64,000 bases of DNA from Antedon mediterranea (lineage: Eukaryota; Echinodermata; Crinoidea; Comatulida; Antedonidae), in assembly GCF_964355755.1 (NCBI RefSeq), contig NC_092676.1, positions 5,004,288-5,068,287 on the forward strand, written 5' to 3'. The position numbers were made by a program, and so were the translations under genes. Every line of letters begins with the position of its first letter. Position 1 is the first letter of the stretch. Shown here one piece after another: positions 1 to 11,752 of the stretch. A model generated the notes under the pieces. The model searched no databases, was not told the DNA's origin, and was given only the letters and a program-made list of their open reading frames with translations.

Positions 1-3000
1 GGTGCGGAGGTAGATTGGTGGGCCCTTGGTGTGTGCCTCTTTGAGTTCCTCACAGGCGTTCCACCGTTCAATGACCAAACACCCCAGCTCATTTTTAAGA
101 ACATCCTTAATAGAGGTAAGTACTTAATACACACAAATTCAAAAAATGTAATGAGGTATGGAAATTTACATTTTGCATACAGCAAAACCGCTATTAAAGC
201 CAATTTATTCCATAGATGATTGGTAATGGTAATAAAAATATATAATCTATGTTATTCCTTATGACTATTTACACACAACATGGACCAGACCGGCAGTTTT
301 TGCTCAGGATTTTTTTATTTTTTTATTTTATTCAATTTCCAGGTAACATACAAAAATCGCCTTCAACACACAATTTAGAAACCGTTTTAATGACTTGTTA
401 ATAGCTATATTATGTTGTTTTTGATGTGGATCCCAAACAGGAGCACCATATTCAATATTCAGGTCGACATAGTGCATTAAAAAGTCGTAGTAAAATTTCG
501 GTGTCATTGAAACCTACAAACCGTTTGATAAACCCAGGCATTCTCATAGATTTCATCGATACATCATTAACGTGAGCAGACCATGTTAAATCACGTGAGA
601 AGTTTACCAAGATATTTATGTGAATTAACAGCTTCAAGGGGATAGATAAAGGTTCTACGTGGGACAACTATGAGGTGTTCCGCTTACCGTTACCGCTTGT
701 GTAATTTGGCCTTTGACCCAACAAAGTGTCCCTTAATATAGGTGTCCTCGTTAAGGATTGAATGTAGTGTTAAAAAATATATTTCTTCACTGGATGGAAG
801 TCTCCTGAATAGGGGCGTCTAAAAGGAGGGAAGAGCAAAAAAGAAACTTAAGCTCTGTGTACACTATCAAACTCTATGTGACAAAAAAATGTGATGTGCC
901 CTTATATGGACATGATGATGTTATATCACTACCATATTTGGGCACATCCCTACCATATTTGGGCACATCAAACTTTTGTTGTCAAATTAAGTTTGGTAGT
1001 GTAGACAGATACAGTAAAATAATATCAATGATAGTAACTGTATCTATATATAAATTTACGTAAGGGCAAAATTCGGTAAATCGCGCCTTACTTCTAGAAT
1101 TTTTACTCGATGGTATATAAAGTTGGTTCGTACTTTCGGTACTGATTTTAACCGCCTGATGTAACCCTGTTTACTAATTAAATTGAGTTAGATAATTAGT
1201 TATTGACGATTAAAACGAATTTAGGTTCAACGATTTGCCCCAAATAGGGGTGTTTTCCGATCGTGGTATACACTGTCTAATGGATGTCCAACTTGAAAAA
1301 TACCCGCACACAATAATACGAGGACGCTTCGCATTTTCCTATCTCCTCCTACGATAATTGTTTTTAATAGCTGAAAACCGGTTGAACTGCTCGAGTACAG
1401 CATCATAATGTTGAAGACAGGCCGATTTTCTTTAAAAAATACTATTTTGATAGATTTAATTTACGTTTTTACAAATGTATTGATTTGCGTTGAATGGAAC
1501 ATTCCAATCTCTCAGTCTGCCAGTTTGGTTTAACACAAGTAGGTAAATTTATGAGCCCTTGGAGAATAAACTTGCAATACTTTGACAATACTACGAAAGC
1601 CCATTAATGCCATTTTAAGTATATGTTTTTCGAACGTAATCCGTTATAACGAATTAGTAATTCGTTTGAACAGATTAATAATTCGTTTGAACGGATTAAT
1701 AATCTGTTAATTACTAATTTGTTTAAATGGATTACTAATTTGTTCAAACGGATTACTAATCCGTTCAAACGAATTACTAATTTGTTTAAACGGATTACCA
1801 ATTCGTTCAAACGAATTACTAATTTGTTTAAACGGATTAGTAATCCGTTCAAACGAATTACTAATTCATTCAAACGAATTAGTAATCCGTTTAAACGAAT
1901 TAATAATTTGTTTAAACAAATTAATAATTTGTTTAATTTGTTTAAACGGATTATTAATCTGTTTGAACAAATTAGTAATTCGTTTGAACGAATTAGTAAT
2001 CCGTTTAAACAAATTATTAATTTGTTTAAACAAATTAATAATTTGTTCAAACGGATTACTAATTCGTTAGAACGAATTATTAATTCGTTTAAACAAATTA
2101 GTAATTCGTTTGAACGAATTAGTAATTCGTTTGAACAAATTAGTAATCCGTTTAAACGGATTAGTAATTCGTTTGAACGGATTAGTAATCCGTTTAAACG
2201 AATTACAACATATACTTTAAATGGCACTTGTTGTATATGTTGCAATTCGTTTGAACGGATTACTAATTCGTTTGAACAGATTATTAATCCGTTCAAACGA
2301 ATTACTAATTCGTTAGAACGGATTACGTTCGAAAAACATATACTTCAAATGGCATTAATGGGCTTTCGTACAATACAGTACTGCAAATACCTATTAACCA
2401 TTTTTGGTCGTCATTTGAATCGAACATTTGTTACTGTGAATAGATGTAAAAAAAATATAATACAAACATTTCTTACTGTGAATACTGTTAGATGTAAAAA
2501 AATATATACAAATAAACTTTATTACTGTGATTATGGGTAGGCTCTACTGTTAGATATATAAACACGTAATATACAAATAAACTTTATTACTGACAGTTGC
2601 TTCTCAATGTTTGTATTAATTAATAATTACAAAAAAAATGTCGTAGTGGTGTATCGTTACATGTACTTTACTATTTCAATCGACTATGACAGTAACAGTT
2701 TTAACAAAGTATTAAATCGCAAATGTTTTACTATATTTAGTCACCGTTAATAGTGGTATATTATTTATAGGCCTATAAAAAATGAAAACAATATTTCGTT
2801 ACTGACGTGGATAAAGAATATATTTAAAAATGGTTCCTCTTTGTACCTATCCTCTTTCCCATCCCTCAACCATAATTGGGTTTCTTTAAATGAATAAACA
2901 ATTTGGACTCATTTTGTGGTAAGTTTCTCTTTCGGAAGTAATTCCCAGGGTGCTAATTTTGGTTGACTACATAAATCATTGTGTCTACTTATTCGTTTCT

Positions 3001-4154
3001 GTAAACGACAATGTATTATAGTCCTGCGGTACGTGCATTTGAAATCGCCAGATTTTTTACCCTGAAATTACTGTGTATTCGAGAACCATCTGTGGGCACG
3101 ACCTAGATGGTACGCGAGCGAAGCGAGCGTACCATCTAGTCTGAATAAAGTAAATTAATTAGAAAATTGTTCATATTATTATTTGTGCAGACATTCCCTG
3201 GCCAGAGGAGGATGATGAATGCCTATCAGAAGAAGCCATCGATGTAATTAGTAAACTGTTAACAATGGACCCGTCAAACAGAGTCAAAGCATCTGGTATG
3301 TTCAATATTATTTTCATAGGTCACAAAAAAAGGTCATTTGGTATGTACTGTATGTTCAGTTGCTTTGATATGGGTCACAAGCTCACAAAAGGAGGTCAAG
3401 ATTATACTCAGATGTTGTCATGAATTATTTTGGGCTCGGGTTTACTTCTCATCTTAAAATAAACAAAAACATATAACTGATCATAGGAAGAGCTAAAAGG
3501 TAGTTAAAACTAATCAAGTCCAGCACCATTCATTGGATTGTTTCAAAAATAGGTCTTAATAGCAGTCTTTTGTTTTCACCATGCACTACTAGACTACGCA
3601 TCTATTGAGTCATAAAGTCATTCTGTGCACGCTCATAACTAAACAAGACGTTTAGACTCAATAGCTGAATATTCATTTGGCTCAACATTAAAACCGATCA
3701 ATTTTTTTTATTACTGAAGTTTATAATTATTTTGTATTTATGTTCTTGTAGATTTACGGCAACATGCTTTTTTTTCTAACATTGAATGGAATTGTGTTCA
3801 AGATTTGTCGCCATCTTTTATTCCGAATCCCGACGATGAAACGGATACCACTTATTTTGATGGTAATCTTCTTTTTTTTTCTTTTTTTTTTTCTTCATTC
3901 AAGTATGTAATTGTATTTATGGTATAGATAAAATCAATAGACTTTTCCCCAAAAAACTTATTGTTTAACCCTAACCCACCCCCTTCCTTGGCTAAATTTC
4001 TTAAGATCTGTATTGCCGAAGTTTCCATTATGACTCTAAAATTACAAAAATTTACACAATATAACACTGCGTTTTGAAGAACATATTTTATGTAAATTTT
4101 TTTTTAGCTCGTAACAACATGCAACATCTGCTGATGTCTTCATTTAGCATGTAA
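1..4154 (+). CDS. MASTL: Greatwall-type Ser/Thr kinase, C-terminal four exons (5' end outside window)
   Basis: Exons 1-115 (partial), 3191-3295, 3752-3862 and 4108-4154 join in consistent phase (each junction after the first base of a codon) with GT-AG introns. The first exon reads [19 protein letters not shown], the kinase subdomain IX region. The second begins [16 protein letters not shown], and the third ends [16 protein letters not shown], the AGC-kinase C-tail. The last exon reads [15 protein letters not shown] and stop. Order, spacing and the near-verbatim PPFND and PDDETDT motifs match the C-terminus of MASTL, the mitotic kinase that phosphorylates ENSA/ARPP19 to inhibit PP2A-B55. The N-lobe and the long insert typical of this kinase lie upstream of the window. 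A possible AATAAA poly(A) signal lies near 4253. The 3.1-kb first intron is filled by a MITE and a Helitron. Other AGC kinases are much less likely given the C-tail. Confidence 0.93.
850..1010. mobile_element. MITE of the AAGCTCTGTCTACACTATC family (copy 1, degraded)
   Basis: Imperfect inverted repeat. The left arm at 851 reads agctctgtgtacactatcaa and the right arm near 990-1010 reads gtttggtagtgtagacaga. The internal part contains the family hallmark 'gtgatgtgccc...gggcacatca'. No coding capacity. It lies in the first visible MASTL intron, 32 bp before the Helitron copy. Confidence 0.75.
1043..3139 (+). mobile_element. Non-autonomous Helitron, copy 1, interrupted by a foldback element
   Basis: The 5' end is TCTATATATAAATTTACG directly after an A. 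The 3' end is a hairpin (TGGTACGC...GCGTACCA, 3108-3134) followed by CTAG at 3136-3139 and then a host T. TC at the 5' end, a hairpin before a CTRR end, and insertion between A and T are the defining features of Helitrons. An inverted second copy at 48431-49359 shares both ends. Removing the 778-bp insertion at 1592-2369 leaves about 1.3 kb. No Rep/helicase coding is visible, so it would need an autonomous partner. Confidence 0.75.
1592..2369. mobile_element. Foldback-type element: inverted ends around a 21-bp minisatellite
   Basis: The ends are inverted repeats of about 85 bp, starting acgaaagcccattaatgcca on the left and ending tggcattaatgggctttcgt on the right. Between them about 30 degenerate 21-bp units (attactaattcgtttaaacg type) alternate. 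Because each unit is partly palindromic and a multiple of three, both strands are open for over 230 codons, which is not evidence of coding. Direct repeats ACAATAC flank it (1585-1591 and 2370-2376). An internal hairpin at about 2205-2250 repeats part of the end sequence. It sits inside Helitron copy 1. Confidence 0.8.
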
Positions 4155-6221
4155 ACGGAGCGACCACCAGTACCAGAAAAGGGTCATAGATATTGAATCT
4201 TGATGACTTGGTGTTACGCAATACATACATGAAGGTTTTATCATATAAAAAAAATAAACATAAAAACTACAAACACAAAAAAACAACAATGTTATGTTAA
4301 TGAAAACAACAATGTTATTTGAACCATTTGCAATGTGCTAAAAAATTATCACACGGTACTAAAAATATGTATACAGTACGCACAAATATAGTTAAAAATT
4401 ATATAAGAAAACCATTAACATTTTTAGCCTCACCAGCCCAGATAAAAAAAAAAACTTACATTTGCTCAACATGCTGGAAAAAAAATGTAGCTAAATTAAT
4501 TTAAATCCATATAATAGTGACCTTTCTTTTTCACAATTTACCATATGACTGTCGAGTCAAAGTCATCCTGCACACACTTGGAAGGATATGCGTGTGTGTA
4601 GAATGACTGTTAGACTCAATAGCCGCATAGTCATAGAAGATTTTATAACGCACCAATTCAAACATTATTTAATGGAGTAAATGCAGTAAACAGATTAACC
4701 TTTTGGAATTGAAGAGTTGATTAATTTTAAATAAGTTTACCTTTGCAAATTGTTGAACAGAGATAAAAAGAGGTACAAATATTCCAAAAGTGAGGTGTCT
4801 CAATAAAGAGAAAAATAATCTTAGAATAGAAAATGTTGAGACCCATCTCGTATTTCAATTTGGTGAAAGTTGAAAGGTCACCCATGTCGTAAATATTATG
4901 TTTATACTACAGTTTAGTTTACATTGGTTCTAGAAAAGGCTGTAAAAATTATTTGTATTTTATTTCAATTTGGTGAAAGTTAAAAGGTCACATTGTATGA
5001 AAATATAACCTTTCATCTTTGACCTCTTGAAAGTATTTGTACCATCGCACTCATAAACCTTCATTATTTCTATATTACAGGTATATATTATCTTATTCTA
5101 CAAAAAATAGTGAAATCATAATTTTACTCTGTTGCTATCTTACGATCGATTTAAACAAAAAAATTCAGGGTAGGTAAGGGTGCATCCACATGTGGAAATG
5201 ACATCTAAAAATAAATAATAAAGTGAAAAAGTATGCATATTGGTAATTTTGAGATCATAAACCAAAATCTTCTCAATTTAGTTGACAACCATGTTAAAAT
5301 TATTCCCAATAAAGGTTTTATTTAATTATGAAAGATGAAAAATTACACATTTTTTTATTTTGATGAATTGATTTATATAAGCAATGTATTACCAAGAAAT
5401 TATTTGTTATTGTGTATATCAAGTATACTCTGTATATAAAGCAATATAATGATTTGAAATTTAGTAGTTTATTTAGTTCAAACAAAATAGTTTGACATTT
5501 TAACACAATGTAAATGAAAAAATGTTGTCAATTTTGGTTGGTTTGTTTATTTAATTAATGTTAATAATGATATAAAAATACCATAAACATAATAAATTAC
5601 CTTAACAATAATTATGGAAATTTACTAATATAAAATTTGCTTATAAACTTAAAAATTAATATAGAAAACATTTTTATTGACTATAGGTTCCATTAAAAAA
5701 AATTTTCTTGAATGAAATATCCTGTGAAACTTTCAAAACACTATTACTGCCATTTTTTTTTACTAAATCAGAAGCAAAAATAAAAAACACTTCCACACAT
5801 CAATATTTTGCAAGATCTGTTGTATTCAACCAGCCTTTTTTAAGGCTATTTTATTTTGTATTTTTGTCAAGTAGTTTGATAGTGTAGACAGAGCTTTATT
5901 TTCTGAATCTAAGCTTAAATCGTGGATACCAATGGTTTCCCTTACTTTTCTAAAGCTCTGTTTACACTATCAAATAGTTTGACAAAAAAATATGATGCAA
6001 TGTGCCCAAATATGGTAGTGATGTGACATCACATCATCAAATAAAGTTTGATGGTGTAGACAGCTTTAATGTTTCCTTTAACCTCATCTATAACAAAAAC
6101 TACAATGTGCAGACTACAAACCAGACCAAAGTTCTATGTAGTTTTCCATATAATCTTGGATATAAGAGCTGGCATAAGAGCTGTTTTAAAACTAATTTTA
6201 ATATAAATTATTATTTTCGCA
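4155..6221. other. MASTL-HIKESHI intergenic region
   Basis: AT-rich, no gene seen. It holds the MASTL 3' UTR. Two related segments with 'agtcattctg...tagactcaat' occur at about 3605-3670 (in a MASTL intron) and 4553-4640. A local duplication of 'atttcaatttggtgaaagtt' lies at about 4852 and 4961. Truncated and complete MITE copies lie near 5868-6066. Confidence 0.6.
5868..6066. mobile_element. MITEs of the AAGCTCTGTCTACACTATC family (copy 2: one remnant, one full)
   Basis: A lone right arm (agtttgatagtgtagacaga) ends near 5895. A complete copy runs from 5953 (aagctctgtttacactatc) to about 6066 (gatggtgtagacagctt), with the internal 'atgtgcccaaatatggtagtga' block split by small changes. No ORF. 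It lies just past the 3' end of HIKESHI and could supply part of its 3' UTR. Confidence 0.75.
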
Positions 6222-8052
6222 TCACGACCTCCAAAAATACAAATCTTGCGACAGTTTTCTTTGAAAATTTTCAAACCATTTCTGAATGACATCGGTTGGA
6301 ATAAATGTTGCGTTCGGCTGTGGTACCATTTGGCCTTGCGTTATTGCAAATGAAGACGCATAATTGAAAAAACTCTCAAGCATTTTTTGGCTGAACTCTC
6401 GAAAGGACTCCACCTTGGAAGCCTAGTGTATAAAGAAAAACATTTTTTTTTTAAGTAAAACAATATTAGGCATGCTGGGTAATTTGTAGAGGGGTTGTTT
6501 TCATTTTTTAAAAAGGGTTTATGAAAATAAATGCTCTGCTGTATCAAATATTCTGCAAGTTGGACTTAGGCAAAAAGCCCATTTCTCAACTCCACCATAC
6601 AGGCCTTAGATTGTAGGTCAAACGTAAGCTTGGAGGACGACTACATGACCATGTACAGTTGAAAATACTTGAGCCCCAATTTCCTGCTTTTTACACTTTT
6701 AAGGACCACGTGACATCCATATTGTGTATTTGAGTACAGTAGACACAATCCTGGTTTCAATTCTTAAGATCAAATCTAGTGTCCTGGGGTCAAATCCAGG
6801 GTCATCCTGGGATAAAATCCAGGGTCATCCTGGGTTCAAATCCAGGGTGCTGGGATAAAATCCAGGGTCCTGGGAATAAATCCATGGTGCTGGGTTCATA
6901 TCTAGGGTTAAAATCGGTTGCATGTTTGTTGAAATATTAGTACTGTGCACTGCTCTACCTGTGTGTTAACGGCTGGGGTTCGTTGTGATATTTCATTCAT
7001 ATTCTCAACAGAGATCCCAATTTGGGCTTCTGTCATTGGTCCACTCATTAAGTTTGCTCCGAAACCACCAACTGCAGAAGTTTCTATAAAAAAAATATGA
7101 ACAATTAAATATATATATATATGATACGGCAATATGTTAAAGAAGGCGTAAGTTTGTTTCATTGCCTCGTCCTTCAGATGGGACCACGCACGCTCGTTCT
7201 GTTTGTGCATAATAACATTTAATTAGAACTACTAGTACCTGGTTTAGCTTTACAGATCTTAAATATAGCGCTTGGTTTATCATTTGAGATGTGGCCCAAG
7301 TACTGCCATGATAACCCAGATGTCGTTGGCCAACCGAAGTAAACAGCGCCACCAAGTCCATCTGGAAACGGCACCGTGCCAAGCATAAAAATCACAACGT
7401 GGCCTATGTTGTCTGTATCAACCAGATTGAAAATAAAGTGCGTCTCGTCTACTTGTTGTGGTTCCCCTTGAACCTGCAAGTATAAATCCTGTAACTGTAT
7501 ATTTTATGCATTATGTTTACACGTCATAATCCAGCTCGCAATAGGACACACTGATCCAACACGCAATAATTAATAAGATAAGTTAAAGTCATTAATAATT
7601 AATTATCCAAGCAAACAAGATTTTTAGTTGTTTTTAAAAACTAAACAACAGCCCCCCCCCCCCCCCCCTTCATCAGGAACAGCCTATCAAAGTTTAAAAA
7701 AATGGCAGGATATGATATGTCATAACTAAAAACAGTGTGCTTTTTCTTGGGGTAGCATAATCCCTTGAATGAAATATTCTAGAGTATTCACCATAACTCC
7801 CTACTCTGGCATCCCTCTGATCCAGGTATACCGACCGGTGCTAGGCCTATTATTACTATTAGGCCTAGGCTATATTAGTTTAGCCCAGCCTAGCTACTTC
7901 TAAGTTCTAGGCCTAAGAAGTAGTAGAGTACTAAAACTAGGCCTAGGCTAGGATAAAAAAGAATGAATGAATCATTGGTTTAATAGTCTATCAACACACG
8001 CTAATTTAAATCGTATACTTACTAAGCGCCCTGCTACTAAACATCCAAACAT
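6222..8052 (-). CDS. HIKESHI: Hikeshi, HSP70 nuclear import carrier
   Basis: The coding exons are complement 8023-8052, 7239-7473, 6959-7083 and 6222-6422, giving a 196-residue protein, the size of animal Hikeshi (197 in human). Exon 1 encodes MFGCLVAGRL; exon 2 contains HVVIFMLGTVPFPDGLGGAV and KPSAIFKI; exon 3 contains EAQIGISVENM; exon 4 contains MLESFFNYASSFAITQGQM and ends KWFENFQRKLSQDLYFWRS. All junctions are GT-AG and frames agree (phases 0, 1 and 0). Hikeshi carries HSP70 through nuclear pores under heat stress by binding FG-nucleoporins with its N-terminal domain. The start is set by the conserved MFGCLVAGRL. The gene converges on MASTL. Introns contain a short tandem repeat and a poly-C tract. 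Other family assignments are unlikely. Confidence 0.95.
6770..6909. repeat. Short tandem repeat in HIKESHI intron 3
   Basis: About six imperfect copies of a 20-27 bp unit of the form 'tcctgggataaaatccaggg' occupy this stretch just downstream of the exon 3 splice donor (minus strand). Confidence 0.8.
7651..7668. repeat. Poly-C tract in HIKESHI intron 1
   Basis: An uninterrupted run of about 18 C (G on the gene strand). It could form structure or vary in length; no function is claimed. Confidence 0.85.
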
Positions 8053-9164
8053 TGTCGTTATGCTTTTAATTAGTTAAAATTATATTTAAAATACACGATC
8101 GAACCATGGAGGTATGCAATCATCTCAGCTCTACTACTAACATTCTCCACGATACGCTTCAATGCATTTAGAAATACACATTCGTTCGGACATGGTATGG
8201 TACGCCAAAAGATTGGATCGGAAAAAAGAATTGTTTACATGTATAGATTTATAGGCCTTTATCAAACTTTATGTGACAAAAAGTGTGATGTGCCCAAATA
8301 ATGGCAGTGATATACAGTATTATGTTTTGTTGGGTCTTTCTGAGACAGGCCTTGGCCTCTAAGTCTGATCCAAATTAATGAAATCTTTATTTGTTTATAT
8401 TGTTTACATTGTTTTAAGTTAATTTTCATTAATTGAATAAATGTGAAATGAATTAATGAAATGAAATATGGTAGTGATATATGACATTATCATGTCCATA
8501 TATGGGCACATCACATTTATTTTGTGTGTGTTTTTTTTTTAGTATCCATTTAGGTGTATGAAAGGGGCTAATTTTACTTGATTCTGGTAGGCAGGGTGTA
8601 AACTTACCCCAAAAAGGTGAGCTTGGGTGGAGTGGGAAAAGGTAATTTTATATGCCAAAAGTCATTGACCCCTAAAATCAATAAAATGAGAGGAAATTTA
8701 ATTTTAACCTAGACAATGTAGTTTATATTATTTTTTGTCATGATGCTTTTGTGAGCTGTCAGAATAAATGAAATACATAGCACTGTTTAGTATATTTCAC
8801 GTTTGTTTTTTTTTTGTTTTTTGTGTAAGCTATAGTGAAACTCTCTCAAAGATAATTATATGGTCTTACCACGTTGGAACACCGGTTCTCATCTGATCAC
8901 CGGAGCTGCTTCCTTAGATGGGAGATCATCTGGTCACATATCGGGTGCATGATCATTCATAGAGCAGTATCCCAAAAAAATTTAACGTTCAAATAACGTT
9001 AGATGAATGTTACCGTTTGAATTTTTTTAAATAACGTTCAAATAACATTAAGTTGTGCACCCTTCTTACGTCTGCTGAATGTTATAACTAACGTTAATTT
9101 AAACCATCCATCAACGTCCAGCGAACGTTGATGGATGGTTAAGCCCGCTTTCCAGTCGACGTTA

Positions 9165-9500
9165 TGATGATGATGAAAACGCTTGTGCAGACGATTCAAT
9201 GGATCATAAATAACGGAGCATACGCGCGCGAAAAGCCTACTTTCCATTGGGCGAATTTATTCCCACGAATCTAAAGAGTTGACTAGTGCGCATGATGCGC
9301 ATTAGTATTTTCATCCACTTGTTAGGACGTAAAAAACTGCGCAACCAATCAAAACTAAACAATGTTGATCGCGCTATTATCGAAGCGTTTGTTATATAGG
9401 CCTATACTGTAGAGCAATTCTAAATTATTTGTCGAGTGAAAACAGGCTGTATGAATACTTAGGCCTAATTAAGTCTTTACCGACGTATTACCTGACCGTA
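9165..9500 (+). repeat. Dispersed repeat, copy 1 (second copy at 46040-46480)
   Basis: Shares 'gatgatgatgaaaacgct', 'gcagacgattc', 'aaaagcctactttc' and 'aaacaggctgtatgaatac' in the same order with 46040-46245. The later copy is interrupted by a 0.2-kb MITE absent here. Confidence 0.8.
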
Positions 9501-9817
9501 ATAATTGCCAACAGAAACTCGTGCGCATGTATGAGGAGCAATATTTTATTCACAGTATGTGAAGTTATGATACTTGTACATTCTTACATAATCGTTTGTC
9601 TAAATGTAGAATTCTTTCACAATTAAAAGTAAGTATTTATTTTGCCCCAAATTGCGCCCCGTATAAATGTCGTTGCAACGAACACCACATGGTCCCTTGT
9701 CGTCAGTCAGCGGGAAAATCCAGCTTGCAAAAGGCTAATTTACAGAGACGAGCAGTAACACAGTAAACGCGTGAAGAGAACAAAAACGTAGAATATATTA
9801 TTTCTTATGAGCTTGGT

Positions 9818-9995
9818 GTATCGCAAATATTTAATTTCGCGAGGAACGCCATTGCAAAATATCTGATGTGAATATGGTTTGGGAGCAAACGCGCGTACGA
9901 AAAACAACAAATCACGTACGTACGCGTCGTGTGGCGTTTGTTGCTCCCAAATCCTTCCCACCATGCGTCGCGCACGATATTTGCGATAAACTTTT
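9818..9995. repeat. Imperfect palindromic element
   Basis: Inverted arms 'tatcgcaaatattt' / 'gatatttgcgata' on the outside and 'tttgggagcaaacgc' / 'gcgtttgttgctcccaaa' on the inside flank a GC-richer centre with 'cgtacgtacgcg'. Likely a small palindromic transposon remnant; family not recognised. Confidence 0.65.
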
Positions 9996-10354
9996 TTATA
10001 CACAAAACGTGAGAATGTACAATATTCAAGCAATGCAATTCAACACCTCGTGTTAAGATATTCAATTTAATTAACCAATATTATTAAGAATGTAACATGT
10101 TTCAGTTCTAATGTAAATTTAGAATTTACGTTTTCTGACATTGTTCTTTCCATACATATCTATATATGCAATCATCACCATATTTGGTTAAACTGAAATT
10201 ATCTTATATACCAGAGGCGTCTGATTGCTGTCTGGAGGGGTGCTAAAATTGTAAATGTGAAACTAACAAATATGAAACAGTCTCTCCGGTGCCTCAGCCC
10301 CACCACCATGCTTGGGGCTTTAGCTAAGCACATTGCAAATTGCACTTATACATT

Positions 10355-11165
10355 GGGCCTGTTTCTGCTGCAACTGCTCAAAATACGGTATAAAAATACG
10401 GTATAAAATACGGTATTTTTTATACCGTATTTTTTAGTACCCCGTTTCTGCTAACAATACTTCTTGGGTGGTCGTGTTAAATTTCATCTTTTTTACCCAA
10501 ATTGCCATTCATTTATTTGATCGATAATTAAAGGAAGTTTTACGTCTCACTTTCAACAGCCTAGCCCTAGTGATAGAGATGTTGTGAGAGCACAGAAAAC
10601 ATCGTAATGGGGACAATTAATTCGTTCCCTCCCCGAGTTATTGTATTTTGCAATGTTGTACTGCTTTCGCAGGCTCTTCAGCTTTGAGTTTACTTGCTTT
10701 GGAGACAAGTCTATTCCATACTCCTGCTTTATTTTTTTAGAAATGTCTTTATAAATGTGGTTGTCCCTTTTATTACCTTTTAGTTGGCCAGACATTTTAG
10801 CTTCCCCACACAAATTTATTTAGTAAAACTGTGACGTCTTCGCTCCACATTTTCGCCGAATATATATATACACGTGTGTAAAACAGCTGACAGAGACAGA
10901 AAATCAAAACACGAATGTTGACCTTTTGTCATGTAAAAAAAAAATACGGTATTTTTTATTGGTAGCAGAAACGGGTACAAAAAATACGGTATAAATTTGT
11001 AAATACCGTATTTTATCCACAAATTTTGTGGGGAAAATACGGTATACAAAATACGGTATATTTTTTATGAGCGCAGTTTCTGCTGCCAAAAATATACCGT
11101 ATATATACGGTATTCAAAAAATACCGTATAATATACGGTATTTAGTTGGCAGCAGAAACAGGGCC
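10355..11165 (-). mobile_element. PIF/Harbinger-like transposon derivative
   Basis: Terminal inverted repeats GGGCCTGTTTCTGCTGC (left) and its near complement GCAGCAGAAACAGGGCC (right) flank 811 bp. Three-base direct repeats ATT occur at 10352-10354 and 11166-11168. A GGGCCTGTTT end and a 3-bp target duplication suit PIF/Harbinger, although TWA is the more usual target. Subterminal regions contain many 'aaatacggta' motifs in both orientations, possible transposase-binding sites. Only a Myb/SANT-like ORF is seen; no DDE transposase. Confidence 0.7.
10553..10813 (-). CDS. Myb/SANT-like DNA-binding ORF of the Harbinger-like element
   Basis: The 86-residue ORF reads MSGQLKGNKRDNHIYKDISK from residue 7, then KIKQEYGIDLSPKQVNSKLK and SLRKQYN. 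This is the helix-rich pattern of the Myb/SANT-like domain (I...I...YGI.....V..KLK.LR..Y), found as the second ORF of PIF/Harbinger transposons. The domain is truncated at the end, where the third helix and the C-terminal part are replaced by 'TTSLSLGLGC'. The opening Trp-containing helix is also not visible. Probably a decayed transposon gene rather than a host factor. Confidence 0.5.
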   Translation of the reverse strand: MCGEAKMSGQLKGNKRDNHIYKDISKKIKQEYGIDLSPKQVNSKLKSLRKQYNIAKYNNSGRERINCPHYDVFCALTTSLSLGLGC

Positions 11166-11345
11166 ATTGATATATGAAACAAAATATATAAGTCTCCAGG
11201 ACCAGCCCTATCATGGTTGGGACTGAGCTAAGACAATTTTGAAAACTAGAGCTGCTAGTATTCGAATGAAAGTTCATATGTGCTGGTAAAAAATATAAGT
11301 TTGTTTTTAAAACACTTTAGAGCTGCAAGGTCTTCATAAATTGCA

Positions 11346-11752
11346 ATTATACTTTTAAATTGTCAGGCCAAGAGCCGCACTACTCGCAATGGAAATAATC
11401 AAATAACATTTGATGAAACCTTAATGATCCCATTTCTAGTACACACGTATTGCATGTAATTATCCTGTTCTCATACATTTTTCTTGTTTTTACCAAATAA
11501 AATGAACGAATGAATAACTTCCATGATGCCTATTTAAACGTTACAATCTTTCGTACAGATGTCAATTCAAACTAACTCACAAGATAACACAATAAATTAA
11601 ATAAATGTTCATGTGTATTATTTTGAACTAGTGAATGTACAATTACTGATAAAATCTTAAAAACGAACTTTAAACTTGCAGTGTGATAATTTTAAACAAA
11701 AATGGATTATACAATTTAAGTTACATCATTGTGATCACAAATATATACAGTA
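11346..11752. other. AT-rich stretch without recognised genes
   Basis: No ORF, splice-consistent exon or clear repeat was seen. Confidence 0.5.

Larger units (their letters stand above)
8053..10194. other. Gene-free repeat region upstream of HIKESHI
   Basis: It contains a split MITE copy at about 8258-8530 (hallmark 'gtgatgtgcccaaata' and 'gggcacatcacattt', separated by an insertion). A segment at 8975-9130 is rich in inverted 'taacgtt' motifs. A repeat at 9165-9500 recurs at 46040-46480. An imperfect palindrome at 9818-9995 has inverted 'tttgggagcaaacgc' arms. No splice-consistent coding was found. Confidence 0.55.
10195..11345 (+). repeat. Dispersed ~100-130 bp repeat split by a Harbinger-like insertion
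   Basis: The flanks 10195-10354 and 11166-11345 together read like the units at 31330-31780 (inverted) and 32690-33005. They share 'gcacttata', 'tatgaaacaaaatatataag', 'gggctgagctaag'-type blocks and 'aaaatagagctgctag'. The transposon at 10355-11165 interrupts one unit between 'gcacttatac' and 'gatatatgaaac'. Confidence 0.7.

Noticed and set aside
1604-2540. Long ORFs on both strands (230 and 273 codons) with 7-residue repeats
   Set aside because: Produced by the 21-bp minisatellite inside the foldback element; open on both strands, no leader or splice context.
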